The notes under the pieces: generated by a model | Databases searched by the model: none | What the model was told of the DNA's origin: nothing | Seen by the model: the letters and a program-made list of their open reading frames with translations, nothing else | Translations under genes and position numbers: made by a program | Assembly: GCA_000721375.1 (NCBI GenBank) | Contig: JOGW01000033.1 | Coordinates: 1 to 37,301 of the forward strand | DNA from: Streptomyces sp. NRRL B-3428 | GTDB lineage: Bacteria > Actinomycetota > Actinomycetes > Streptomycetales > Streptomycetaceae | DNA length: 37,301 nt | Reading direction: 5' to 3' | Shown here: one piece after another, positions 16,864 through 24,041 of the stretch | How positions within the stretch are numbered: position 1 is the first letter of the stretch | Layout of the letters: each line of letters starts with the position of its first letter

Positions 16864-17021
16864 GAACCCCGGCCAGCTTCAGCGGGCTGATCCTCAGCAG
16901 CCTCGCCGCACACGGGGCAGTCCCGCTCGTCGACTGAGTCCAACACGACCGGATGACTGCAGAAGTCACACGGCCGCGGGCTCTCGCCCGCCGGCTCTTG
17001 AACAGGCACGTCATCACTCAT
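16860..17021 (-). CDS. Small CxxC protein, possible zinc ribbon
   Basis: 53 aa from ATG 17021 (MSDDVPVQEPAGESPRPCDF). Two Cys pairs, CDFC and CPVC, are separated by about 15 residues, the spacing of a zinc ribbon. The rest is acidic. The start overlaps the end of the preceding minus-strand ORF (ATGAGTGATGA), suggesting translational coupling. Its stop overlaps the end of the IS110 stub. It has no clear ribosome binding site of its own. It could be an element-encoded regulator or a chance ORF. Confidence 0.4.
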   Translation of the reverse strand: MSDDVPVQEPAGESPRPCDFCSHPVVLDSVDERDCPVCGEAAEDQPAEAGRGS

Positions 17022-17202
17022 GACAGCCACACTGCCACCCGACCACCTTGACCAAAGACATAGGGGCACCCCCGACACTCGGCGCGATCTTTCTGCAGCG
17101 GGGACATGGGGGTGACTTGCTGTCGCCGTATCGGCTCAGGTCCGTGCCGATTGGACAAGCACGCTGTGACTGCTGTTGTAACCGATCGATAAAAGCTGTC
17201 AT
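17014..17202 (-). CDS. Small Cys-containing ORF upstream of the CxxC protein
   Basis: 62 aa from ATG 17202 (MTAFIDRLQQQSQRACPIGT) with CPRC and CGC groups near the end (SPPCPRCRKIAP, VGWQCGCHE). It overlaps the next ORF by eight bases. No ribosome binding site is visible, and the start codon lies inside the tandem ATCGATAAAAG repeat. The paired Cys motifs are the only support for it being real. Confidence 0.3.
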   Translation of the reverse strand: MTAFIDRLQQQSQRACPIGTDLSRYGDSKSPPCPRCRKIAPSVGGAPMSLVKVVGWQCGCHE

Positions 17203-17216
17203 CGATAAAAGGTGTC
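17185..17216. repeat. Tandem 16-bp repeat ATCGATAAAAG(C/G)TGTC
   Basis: Two adjacent 16-bp units, 17185-17200 and 17201-17216, differ at one base. This AT-rich pair is unlike the surrounding GC-rich DNA and lies just beyond the 3' end of the relaxation gene and before the small CxxC genes. It is likely an operator or a recombination-type site. Confidence 0.6.
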
Positions 17217-17264
17217 GCTGGACGTGAATGAAGTCACGGGTCCGGCTCGACTGTCGATGGGTGC

Positions 17265-18173
17265 CTAGAGCTCGGTCCATGGGCGGGGCTCTCCTCCGGT
17301 CAGTGGTATCCACACGGCGGCGGAGGGGCCGCTGTTCTCGATGTCTTCGAGGACGGCCGCCCCCAGAGGCACTTCGCGGGCGAACGTTGCGACGAGTGGA
17401 TGCTGCTGGGTCATGTCTTGCAGGTCGCTGATGCGGTTCTTCAGCCGGTGTCGCGTGGCGCCTGTGAGGATGAACAGGACGCGGGGAAAGACGGGATACC
17501 AGCGCAGCCAGGCCGGGCTTGGTGTGGTGGCATTGCGGCGGCCGATGGGCTGGGGTTCGTGGTGGAACAGTCGCGCGTAGTCGATGAGTTTGGTGGCGAG
17601 GCGTTCGCTGCTCATGGTGGTGCGGTCGGCTTCCACGAAGGCGCGCAGTTTGCGCCGGCGTGCTTCGTCGGCGACGGTGTAGTGCAGTATCGCGTCGGCG
17701 ATGAGGCGTTCACCTTCGCCGATGGAATGCGCGACCTCAGGTGTCCAGTCCCAGGGCCCGTGTTCGTGACCGAGTTGGCGGGCGCCCGCTGCGAAGGCCA
17801 GGTGCGCTCGCACGACCGTCAGGGTGTGCGGGGTCCTCAATGGCGCGGCTGCTTCCGAGGTGAGGGGATACGGCTGCCGTCCTCGCAGAACGGGTAGATC
17901 GCGGATGATCCGTGCGCCTTCCGGGGTGAGGTACCAGGCGTATGTCGGGGCATCCGGCAGTGCGGACCGGTTGACCCAGCCGGTGGAGCGCAGTGTGTTG
18001 AGCGCTCGGGACAATAACTGGCGGGTGCCGTTGGGGCGGAGCATCTGGCGCAGCTGCTCCGTAGTGGCGATCCGGTGTAGCGCGAGCGCGGCCAGGACTT
18101 GCAGCCGTAGCGGTTCGGTGGGGCTGGGGCGTGCGCCGGTATCGGCTGCTGGCGTGAAACGGGCAGGGGACAT
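17265..18173 (-). CDS. Replication-relaxation family protein (intact copy)
   Basis: 302 aa from ATG 18173 (MSPARFTPAADTGARPSPTE). Residues about 20-70 hold a winged helix (LQVLAALALHRIATTEQLRQ, LLSRALNTLRSTGWV). The central part has RTPHTLTVVRAHLAFAAGAR and the family core IADAILHY with RAFVEADRTTMSSERLATKL. The end carries WLRWYPVFPRVLFILTGA and GEPRPWTEL. Replic_Relax proteins occur in actinobacterial plasmids and integrative elements, where they are tied to replication or relaxation of the DNA for transfer. Its promoter region shares a ~65-bp block with that of the TcpC-like gene. Two C-terminal remnants of the same gene lie at 12866 and 16384. Confidence 0.9.
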   Translation of the reverse strand: MSPARFTPAADTGARPSPTEPLRLQVLAALALHRIATTEQLRQMLRPNGTRQLLSRALNTLRSTGWVNRSALPDAPTYAWYLTPEGARIIRDLPVLRGRQPYPLTSEAAAPLRTPHTLTVVRAHLAFAAGARQLGHEHGPWDWTPEVAHSIGEGERLIADAILHYTVADEARRRKLRAFVEADRTTMSSERLATKLIDYARLFHHEPQPIGRRNATTPSPAWLRWYPVFPRVLFILTGATRHRLKNRISDLQDMTQQHPLVATFAREVPLGAAVLEDIENSGPSAAVWIPLTGGEPRPWTEL

Positions 18174-18197
18174 GGGGTGATCCAACCCGTGTGCCCT

Positions 18198-18279
18198 GAC
18201 CGGACCTTCGACCACTCGACCCCGACCAGGGTCACGACTCGGCAACGCTGTGGGTGGTCGGGGGAGTGGTCGGGGCGCT
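18198..18279. promoter_or_regulatory. Shared upstream block, second copy
   Basis: Matches 8851-8915 (34 of the first 40 bases identical). It includes CCCCGACCAG and the divergent TGGTCGGGG units at 18255 and 18267. It starts 25 bp upstream of the relaxation gene ATG. A weaker GGTCGGGG unit recurs at about 18781. Confidence 0.7.
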
Positions 18280-18662
18280 GGCTCCGATTGCAAGGCTGGC
18301 CGGAGCGTTCTTCGTCTGCTCGCGCTCGGGGATGCGAATGCGGTGAGGAATGGTGGGCAGCAGCATGGGCCGCGGGGCGTAGCGGTGAGCTGCGTCATGC
18401 TGGCTGCCAGCGTGCGACTTTTGTCCCCTCAGGGACTAACTCCACAATGCAGGAAGCGTGTTCACGGATGGGTGTGCGCAGGCCGGGCGTGATCGGTTGG
18501 ATGACTGCTGTACCCCGTTTGTGAATGTGTTGTCGATCCCACCGTTGGTGTTCATTCTGGCCTTCGGCGTGGTTGGTGACTTCCTTTGCGGTCGTCAGCG
18601 GTGGAGGGTCGCCCTGCACCAGACGGCTGGGAACGACCCTATGTCCCGGTGAGAGCCCGCGT

Positions 18663-18734
18663 GTTGCAGAGCGAGTTGCATGGTCTGTTGCACCGCAGGT
18701 TGCACGGTGAGTTGCAGGGGCTGTTGCGGTGTCG
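18663..18734. repeat. Iteron array: six GTTGCA units at exact 12-bp spacing
   Basis: GTTGCA begins at 18663, 18675, 18687, 18699 and 18711, and GTTGCG at 18723. The six bases between units vary freely. A minus-strand frame (ATG 18759, MGNEHARAP) would read it as Gln-containing four-residue repeats, but every frame is periodic and the constant hexamer favours a DNA-level function such as iterons for a replication or transfer protein. The rest of 18280-18660 shows no convincing gene. Confidence 0.7.
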
Positions 18735-18949
18735 GTGCGCGTGCATGTTCGTTGCCCATGGCCGCAGGGCCTTTTGATGGTGGTCGGGGTGGTGACATCC
18801 CCCTGTGCGTAGCTGTGCCCCCTGCCTGACCGAGGAAAGAGGAGGTCGGGGCTGTGGGCGTCGGGCGTGCGTTGGGGGCAGGCCTTGTTGTGGGTGTTGC
18901 GCGTCGGCTGGGCTCCGCGCTGTCTGTACGGCCCTGTGTGGGCTCATAC

Positions 18950-19060
18950 GCGCTCTCGCGCGCCGACAATCGGCGCGACGCGAACACCGCCCTGCTCGGT
19001 CCGCCCGGTGTCGGTAAAACCCACAGCGCCGTCGCCCTGGCCGTAGCGACCGGTGAGCCG
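18950..19060 (+). pseudogene. IstB-like ATPase Walker A fragment (IS21 helper gene)
   Basis: The plus frame contains ANTALLGPPGVGKTHSAVAL followed by AVATGE. LLGPPGxGKTHLAxAL is the Walker A segment of IstB, the transposition helper of IS21-family elements. Neither the N-terminal domain nor Walker B is present. It lies against the 3' end of the MFS gene and may mark the right edge of the mobile region. Confidence 0.6.
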
Positions 19061-19146
19061 GTGAATCTGCTGCTCTTCGCGCACTGTCGGCCAACTGCGC
19101 ACTCCCGTCCAGGCGGAAGGCGACAAGGACGCCGCGGCCGACAGGC

Positions 19147-20463
19147 CTACGAGGCTTCGTCAGGGATCCGAGCGGACTCCGGTACCGGCTTCCTGGTGTC
19201 TTTCCCACCCGGCAGCCGCGGCAGTTCCGCGCGGCGTACAGCTGCTGAGGACAGCCCGGCAACCGCGCCCAGCGCACTGAACGCCGCACCTATCACGTAC
19301 ACCGGCTGCGCGCCCCAGGCACTGATCGCGGCGCCGAACAAGGGGAAACTGAGCGGGGTGAGCCCCACGCCGGTGAGGCTCATCGCGGATGTGACACGCC
19401 CCAGGTAGCCGGGCTCCGTCGAGGTTTGGATCAGGGCGATGGCGAGCCCTCCGCACATGCCGCAGAGCAGCCCGGACAGCAGCGACAGGGCGACGGCCGC
19501 GGCAAGCGTGGGCATGAACGCGACCGCCCCCACTGCGGCCGAGCCCACGACAAGCATCACGTTCTGCACCAGCCCCGCCCTTGCCACCCGCCCCCTGACG
19601 GCCAATAGGGCGGCACACACGGCCTGCCCCAGCCCGAACCCACCGGCGACCCAGCCGAAGCCCGAAGGACCCCAGCCCTGATCCCTGCTGAGCTCAATCA
19701 GCCCTACGGTGAGCAGCCCGTTGGTCCCCAGCTCGCTCATCGCCCCCGACACCATGAGCGGCCCGATCACCCGGTGGCGCCGGATGTACCGCAGCCCGTC
19801 AACGAGTTCACTCCAGGCGCTCTGCGGGACAGTGCTTCCCACCTCGTCATCGGCCGGTAGTGACCGCAGCCGCAGAGCCATCAGCAGCGGCACGGACAGC
19901 GCGAACAACAACCCCGCGGCCCCGAGCGCCGCGGCAGCCCCGCCGTACGCCATGGCCAGCCCACCCAGCGGCGGTCCGACGATCCAACTGATCCGGATCA
20001 CCAGCATGCGCAGCCCCTGGATCCGGCCGATCTGATCCAACGCCGCGAGCTGCGCAGGCAGCGCACCCACCGCGGGCATGAACAGCGCATCCACCACGCC
20101 GAACAGGACCGCACCGACGACCAGCAGCCACAGCCCCGGTGTCGTCAGCCAGAGCATGGCGGCTATGCCCAGCACGATCGCGCACCGTGCGGCGTCGCTG
20201 CCGATCACCACCTTGCCGGGCCCGAAGCGATCGGCCACCACCCCGCCGCCGAGCATCAGCAGCGCCCGCGGTACGGCACCGGCCGCGATCACCATGCCCA
20301 CTTGGGCAGGGCCGGCCACCTCCTGGGCGGCGAAGCCAAGGGCGACCATCCAGATGGCATCGCCGACCAGGGAGAGGGTGTACGCGGTGAGCCAGCGCAG
20401 GACATTGGCATCGCGGTAGGCCGGACACGAAGAGGATGTCAGGAACATGTCATCACGAGGCAT
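19147..20463 (-). CDS. MFS efflux transporter
   Basis: 438 aa with about twelve predicted membrane helices, from LRWLTAYTLSLVGDAIWMVA through GLCGMCGGLAIALIQT-type segments to VIGAAFSALGAVAGL. The loop after helix two (GGGVVADRFGPGKVVIGSDA) is the MFS signature GxxxDRxGR-like motif. The general pattern fits the drug/siderophore exporter branch (MefA/EntS-like), in the cytoplasmic membrane using the proton gradient. The C-terminal tail is polar and basic. It starts 33 bp after the ArsR-type gene on the same strand, so the two form an operon and the regulator likely controls export. The substrate is unknown. Confidence 0.9.
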   Translation of the reverse strand: MPRDDMFLTSSSCPAYRDANVLRWLTAYTLSLVGDAIWMVALGFAAQEVAGPAQVGMVIAAGAVPRALLMLGGGVVADRFGPGKVVIGSDAARCAIVLGIAAMLWLTTPGLWLLVVGAVLFGVVDALFMPAVGALPAQLAALDQIGRIQGLRMLVIRISWIVGPPLGGLAMAYGGAAAALGAAGLLFALSVPLLMALRLRSLPADDEVGSTVPQSAWSELVDGLRYIRRHRVIGPLMVSGAMSELGTNGLLTVGLIELSRDQGWGPSGFGWVAGGFGLGQAVCAALLAVRGRVARAGLVQNVMLVVGSAAVGAVAFMPTLAAAVALSLLSGLLCGMCGGLAIALIQTSTEPGYLGRVTSAMSLTGVGLTPLSFPLFGAAISAWGAQPVYVIGAAFSALGAVAGLSSAAVRRAELPRLPGGKDTRKPVPESARIPDEAS

Positions 20464-20496
20464 GGGGCGGTCTCCTTACGCAGCGGTGCCGCCTGC

Positions 20497-21075
20497 TCAG
20501 GGCTTGAACGGATAGCCGTACATCTGGAGCTCGACGTGCTCACGGTCCTGCCCGTCACCGGACTCCTCCGCCGCACGGCTGCGCGCCGCCCACCGGTCGC
20601 AGAACGCCGCGGCCTCCTCGGCCATCTCCTGGAGCTCCTCCCAGGTCAGCTTCAGCAGCCGGCCGCTGCCGAAGGCGGAAGCCGCCCACTCCTGCGGCCA
20701 GAGAGCCTGCTGGCCGACATAACTCAGCAGGCTCTGCATACGGGCCTGTATGACCTGTTGGCCCGCCCCGACGTAGGCCGCGACACCCTCCGGGTAGTCC
20801 GAAAAGTCCTTCCAGTGCATATCAAAGACCTCAGCCGCCGGCCGCCACCAACGCTCGCGACCGTCGCCCCCCTGCGACGGCGCCTCCTCGATATAGCCAT
20901 GCTCGGCAAGCTTGCGCAGGTGGTAACTGACCAGCGAGACCGGCTCGTCCACCATCTCGGCGAGCTGGGTGGCCGTCGCCGTCTGTGCGGTGATCAACGC
21001 CCGGTCGAGACGGATACGCAGCGGGTGGGCGTACGCCTTCAGCGCACGCACATCGGTGACCTTCTTCGACGACAT
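20497..21075 (-). CDS. ArsR-type winged-helix regulator
   Basis: 192 aa from ATG 21075 (MSSKKVTDVRALKAYAHPLR). The winged helix runs from about 8 to 85: ALKAYAHPLRIRL, TATQLAEMVDEPVSLVSYHL, RKLAEHGYIEEAP. The C-terminal ~105 residues are helical (LLKLTWEELQEMAEEAAAFC) and probably dimerise or sense a ligand. No metal-binding Cys pair of the classical ArsR type is present, so the signal is likely organic. It is first gene of an operon with the MFS transporter, and a three-part palindrome lies in its own promoter, suggesting autorepression. Confidence 0.9.
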   Translation of the reverse strand: MSSKKVTDVRALKAYAHPLRIRLDRALITAQTATATQLAEMVDEPVSLVSYHLRKLAEHGYIEEAPSQGGDGRERWWRPAAEVFDMHWKDFSDYPEGVAAYVGAGQQVIQARMQSLLSYVGQQALWPQEWAASAFGSGRLLKLTWEELQEMAEEAAAFCDRWAARSRAAEESGDGQDREHVELQMYGYPFKP

Positions 21076-21103
21076 GCGCCCACCGTAGACAGGAAAGACA
21101 AAC

Positions 21104-21135
21104 TGCAAAAGAGATTTGCGCAACTATCTTTCGCA
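21104..21135. promoter_or_regulatory. Three-part palindromic operator before the ArsR-type gene
   Basis: TGCAAAAGA (21104-21112) and TCTTTCGCA (21127-21135) are inverted repeats with one mismatch, flanking the perfect palindrome TTGCGCAA (21116-21123). The site is AT-rich against its surroundings and begins about 29 bp upstream of the ATG. It is the likely autoregulatory site. Confidence 0.65.
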
Positions 21136-21351
21136 TCTGAGCACGTCGACTGAAAACCGTGCAGACACAAACACAAGCCCACATCAACACCACGCACCGC
21201 TACGCACCAGATCCTCGTTGACCGGGGGAGCGGGCAGTGCGTGACCATGCCGCGCTCAAGCCCATACCAGCGTCGACATACATCGTGGCGGAGCAGTGTC
21301 TGCGGCCGGTCGGCAAGGACTGCTGGGGCCTGGCCCCTCACCGCCAACCAG

Positions 21352-22356
21352 TTACTTCTGGAGCGCCCGGACCGCCTGTTGTTCCAGCTCCAGGCAGCGG
21401 TCCACGCGCTCCGCACACGCGTCGAAGAGCGCACGCCGCTCCTTGGCCCCGGCCTCCGGCTCCGCGTCGCGGGCGAGCGCGGCCAGCTCCGACCAGTACC
21501 AGGCGGACTCTCTGAAGAGTCCGGCAGCCTCGGGGCGCCCGATGAGGTCGAGGAAGTCTGCGTACAGCGGCCGGGTCGCGCCCGGGGCGGTCCACTCCTC
21601 CTCCAGGCAGGCGTACAGCCGCCCGGTGCCGGCCCGGAAGGCTTCGGGCGAGCTGCCGAACCGGCGCTCCCAGCCCGTCTTGGTGGTGCTGTCGCGCAGC
21701 TGCGCGGCGAGCTTCTCCATCCCGGTGAAGCCGAAGTTCACGTCGAACTTGTTCCCCAGAACCGGCCCGGTGAGGTGAGTGACGGTGGAGGCGATCGCCC
21801 CCGCCACGTCCGGCTCCCCCTCGGACGGCCCGGTGGGCACGATCAGCTGGTGGCGGCCCTTGCGGTGCGCGGTCCAGGCAGCGCCGAACTCCTCGCGGTC
21901 GATGCGGTACGGGGTCTCGGCGCCGACCTCGATCAGCAGGTCGTCGCCGTCGTACCCGGCGATGACAACGGTGTAAGGGTCGGCGCCGGTCACCTCGGCG
22001 TCCGGGTCGACCTTGTGCCACGGCAGGGAGGAGCGGTCAACCAAGCAGAAGGCGGGCTGCCCTTCATCGAGCGCGGCACGCACGCGGCCCCAGCGGGGCT
22101 TGGTCGCGCGCGTCGCTTCATACGGGATGCCCAGGCGGCCGAGCGAGACCTGCACCCAGGGCTCGGGATGGGCCTGGGCCACGATCGTGGCGATGGGCAG
22201 CCGGCCCGCGTACTCGAAGACGAAGTACATGAAGCCGATCCCCCCAGCCAGGCCAGCGACGAGTTCCTCGTCGTGGACACTGCCCAAGGCATGCCGGATC
22301 AGAGAGGCCTCACGGTGGCGTCCCGTGCCGAAGTCTTCGTACACGCGCACAGTCAT
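21352..22356 (-). CDS. BtrH N-terminal domain / DUF4872 protein, conserved Cys replaced
   Basis: 334 aa. Residues about 1-135 match the BtrH N-terminal (papain-like-fold) domain: VYEDFGTGRHREASLIRHAL, ELVAGLAGGIGFMYFVFEY, PYTVVIAGYDGDDLLIEVGA. Residues about 170-330 match DUF4872 (WERRFGSSPEAFRAGTGRLY). In butirosin biosynthesis BtrH moves an acyl group from a carrier protein to an aminoglycoside. Homologues I recall read GRHCE at the position that here is GRHRE (Arg15), a one-base change (TGT to CGT), so catalysis may be lost. No biosynthetic neighbours are seen. ATG 22356 is the start. Confidence 0.8.
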   Translation of the reverse strand: MTVRVYEDFGTGRHREASLIRHALGSVHDEELVAGLAGGIGFMYFVFEYAGRLPIATIVAQAHPEPWVQVSLGRLGIPYEATRATKPRWGRVRAALDEGQPAFCLVDRSSLPWHKVDPDAEVTGADPYTVVIAGYDGDDLLIEVGAETPYRIDREEFGAAWTAHRKGRHQLIVPTGPSEGEPDVAGAIASTVTHLTGPVLGNKFDVNFGFTGMEKLAAQLRDSTTKTGWERRFGSSPEAFRAGTGRLYACLEEEWTAPGATRPLYADFLDLIGRPEAAGLFRESAWYWSELAALARDAEPEAGAKERRALFDACAERVDRCLELEQQAVRALQK

Positions 22357-22581
22357 GCGCTCAACCTATCTGCGGTTCGACGGGCGGAGGTGCGGGGCGC
22401 AAGGGGATCGCCGTCCGCACTCTCGCCGACCGTCGGCGCCCGAATGCGGCACCAAGCCCCACGGGGATAGACAGGGGTACGCCCCTGAAGCCAGCTACTG
22501 ATGGGTTACTTGCTCCCTGGTGTCTGAGCTAGGACTTTGGGGCCTATCTGCAGCCCTGACGCGCCCCCACCTCCGCCTGTG

Positions 22582-23259
22582 TCAGCGTGACGCGGACAGA
22601 TCTGCGCGAGCAGACGGCACCAGAGAGTCGCGCCCGGCCGTCAGCTCCGGAACGTACTTGTAGAGCGTCGTACGGGAGACGCCCAGCAGCTTCGCGATCG
22701 ACGTGATGGTGTTCTCCGGGTCTGTCAGCAGGCCGCGAGCGTGACGGATCTGCTTCTCCGTCATGGCGGGCGGCCGGCCGATCCGTTCGCCCCGGGCGCG
22801 CGCGGCTGCGAGGCCTTCGTGCGTTCCCTGCACGATCAGTTCGCGGATGAACTCCGCGAGCGCGGCGAACACATGGAAGACGAGACGGCCACCGGGCGTG
22901 GTGGTGTCGAGCGACTCGTGCAGGGACTGGAAGCCGATCCCGCGCTTGCGCAGCCCGGCCACGATCGAGATCAGGTCCTGGATCGAGCGGCCGAGGCGGT
23001 CGAGGGACGGCACGACGAGGGTGTCCCCGGCTCGGAGGTAGTCGAGGCACTTCCACAGTTCCTCGCGCTCCGCGTTCTTGCCCGACTTCTTGTCGGTGAA
23101 GACCCGGCTGCAGCCGGCCGTTTCAAGGGCGGCGATCTGCCGATCGAGCAGCTGCTCCTTCGTGGACACGCGCCCGTAGCCCACCCGCGCTCCTGAGGGG
23201 GTCGCGGGGAAGGTCTCCATGGGGCTGTCGGCGTCGGCCCACTCTCCGGTCGCCGTCAT
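22582..23259 (-). CDS. Serine recombinase (resolvase/invertase)
   Basis: 225 aa from ATG 23259; ATG 23220 would give a shorter N-terminus nearer the family norm. The catalytic serine is in GYGRVSTKEQ (Ser32), with LDRQIAALETAGC, the conserved DTLVVPSLDRLGRSIQDL arginine motif, and the dimer helix region VFHVFAALAEFIRELIVQGT followed by GLAAARARGERIGRPP. The C-terminal helix-turn-helix is TSIAKLLGVSRTTLYKYVP. Size and motif order fit Tn3-type resolvases and DNA invertases. No transposase partner is near. Repeats immediately upstream could be its recombination site. Confidence 0.93.
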   Translation of the reverse strand: MTATGEWADADSPMETFPATPSGARVGYGRVSTKEQLLDRQIAALETAGCSRVFTDKKSGKNAEREELWKCLDYLRAGDTLVVPSLDRLGRSIQDLISIVAGLRKRGIGFQSLHESLDTTTPGGRLVFHVFAALAEFIRELIVQGTHEGLAAARARGERIGRPPAMTEKQIRHARGLLTDPENTITSIAKLLGVSRTTLYKYVPELTAGRDSLVPSARADLSASR

Positions 23260-23271
23260 ACCGACACCGTA

Positions 23272-23403
23272 CAGAAAGGGCCTCAACTTGTTGTTGAACA
23301 CGTGAAGTTGTTGGACACCCTTTCTGGACGCTCTGCGATGCCGTAGGGGGCCGTTCCTGCTGTCGAGGGGGTGTTGTTCAATAACCGATCGGTTGTTGGA
23401 CGC
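23272..23403. promoter_or_regulatory. Candidate res site / operator upstream of the resolvase
   Basis: The motif GTTGTTG(A/G)AC(A/G)C occurs at 23290-23301, 23307-23318 and 23392-23403, and inverted (GTTATTGAACAA) at 23374-23385. The last two flank a 20-bp near-perfect palindrome at 23379-23398 with core AACCGATCGGTT. A 9-bp inverted repeat (CAGAAAGGG 23272-23280, CCCTTTCTG 23318-23326) brackets the first two copies. Several ordered sub-sites beside the resolvase gene are what a res site looks like. Confidence 0.6.
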
Positions 23404-23436
23404 GCTGCTCAGGGCGGCGCCCGAGCGGATCGCGAA

Positions 23437-23766
23437 CTACGTCGGGTACTCGGCCCGAAGACGCGTCAGTAGCTCACTCACATCGTCGGCTGAGAACAGC
23501 CTCACTTCCACCCCCTCCTCCTGGCTAACCCTGACGCCCCAGTGGCCTGGCGACTCCTTCCGATCCACTGCGATCGGAGGCTGAGCCATCCATCTGACGT
23601 CTATCCCGGCACGAATGACTACGCCGACGAGGGTCGGGAACACGATGAAGCTGCCCGGCCCCATGAGCAGGTCGGCCAGAGCCTCAGTGGCGTTGTCCCC
23701 TCGTACGCCCGTGGCGGACAGGTCGAACGGCCCGCTGCCCCTTGGATCGTTGATGGTCACGGCCAT
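23437..23766 (-). CDS. Unknown small soluble protein
   Basis: 109 aa from ATG 23766 (MAVTINDPRGSGPFDLSATG), preceded by GAGGA. It has a hydrophobic centre (GSFIVFPTLVGVVIRAGIDV) and an acidic/basic C-terminus (EGVEVRLFSADDVSELLTRL) ending RAEYPT. No family is recognised. The strand pattern suggests a small alpha/beta domain. It stands alone between the candidate res site and an antitoxin-like relic. Confidence 0.6.
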   Translation of the reverse strand: MAVTINDPRGSGPFDLSATGVRGDNATEALADLLMGPGSFIVFPTLVGVVIRAGIDVRWMAQPPIAVDRKESPGHWGVRVSQEEGVEVRLFSADDVSELLTRLRAEYPT

Positions 23767-24041
23767 GTAGGTGCTGTCCTCGGCATGTTTCGATCCTGCC
23801 TATCCCCCTCACGGGAGCAGCGGCGCGTTCCAGCCCTTCTCGACGATCGCCATCAACCGATCCAAGTCACACATGAGGAGGCCGCCTGGAGGGGCGCCCG
23901 CCCCGGTCACCGCAGCAGGTTGTGCAGCACACCGACCGCGGCCAGGCCCACCAAGAGAATGCAGACGCTTTGCGAGATCGAGCACCCGCCGGCTGACGAG
24001 CACGCAGTGTTCAGCCGGACGTTCAAGAAGGGAGAGCTCAC

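Noticed and set aside
18395..18619. 74-codon minus-strand ORF next to the relaxation promoter
   Set aside because: Atypical codon use including TTA, no ribosome binding site and no motif; possible but not supportable.
18663..18734. CRISPR array
   Set aside because: Units are only 12 bp with 6-bp spacers and no cas genes occur in the window.
18595..18759. Gln-rich repeat protein reading through the GTTGCA array
   Set aside because: All frames are periodic because the DNA repeat is 12 bp; the constant hexamer is better explained as a DNA site.
23907..24030. Short hydrophobic minus-strand peptide (CILLVGLAAVGVLHNLL)
   Set aside because: No start codon with a ribosome binding site; could be chance, and no toxin family matched.
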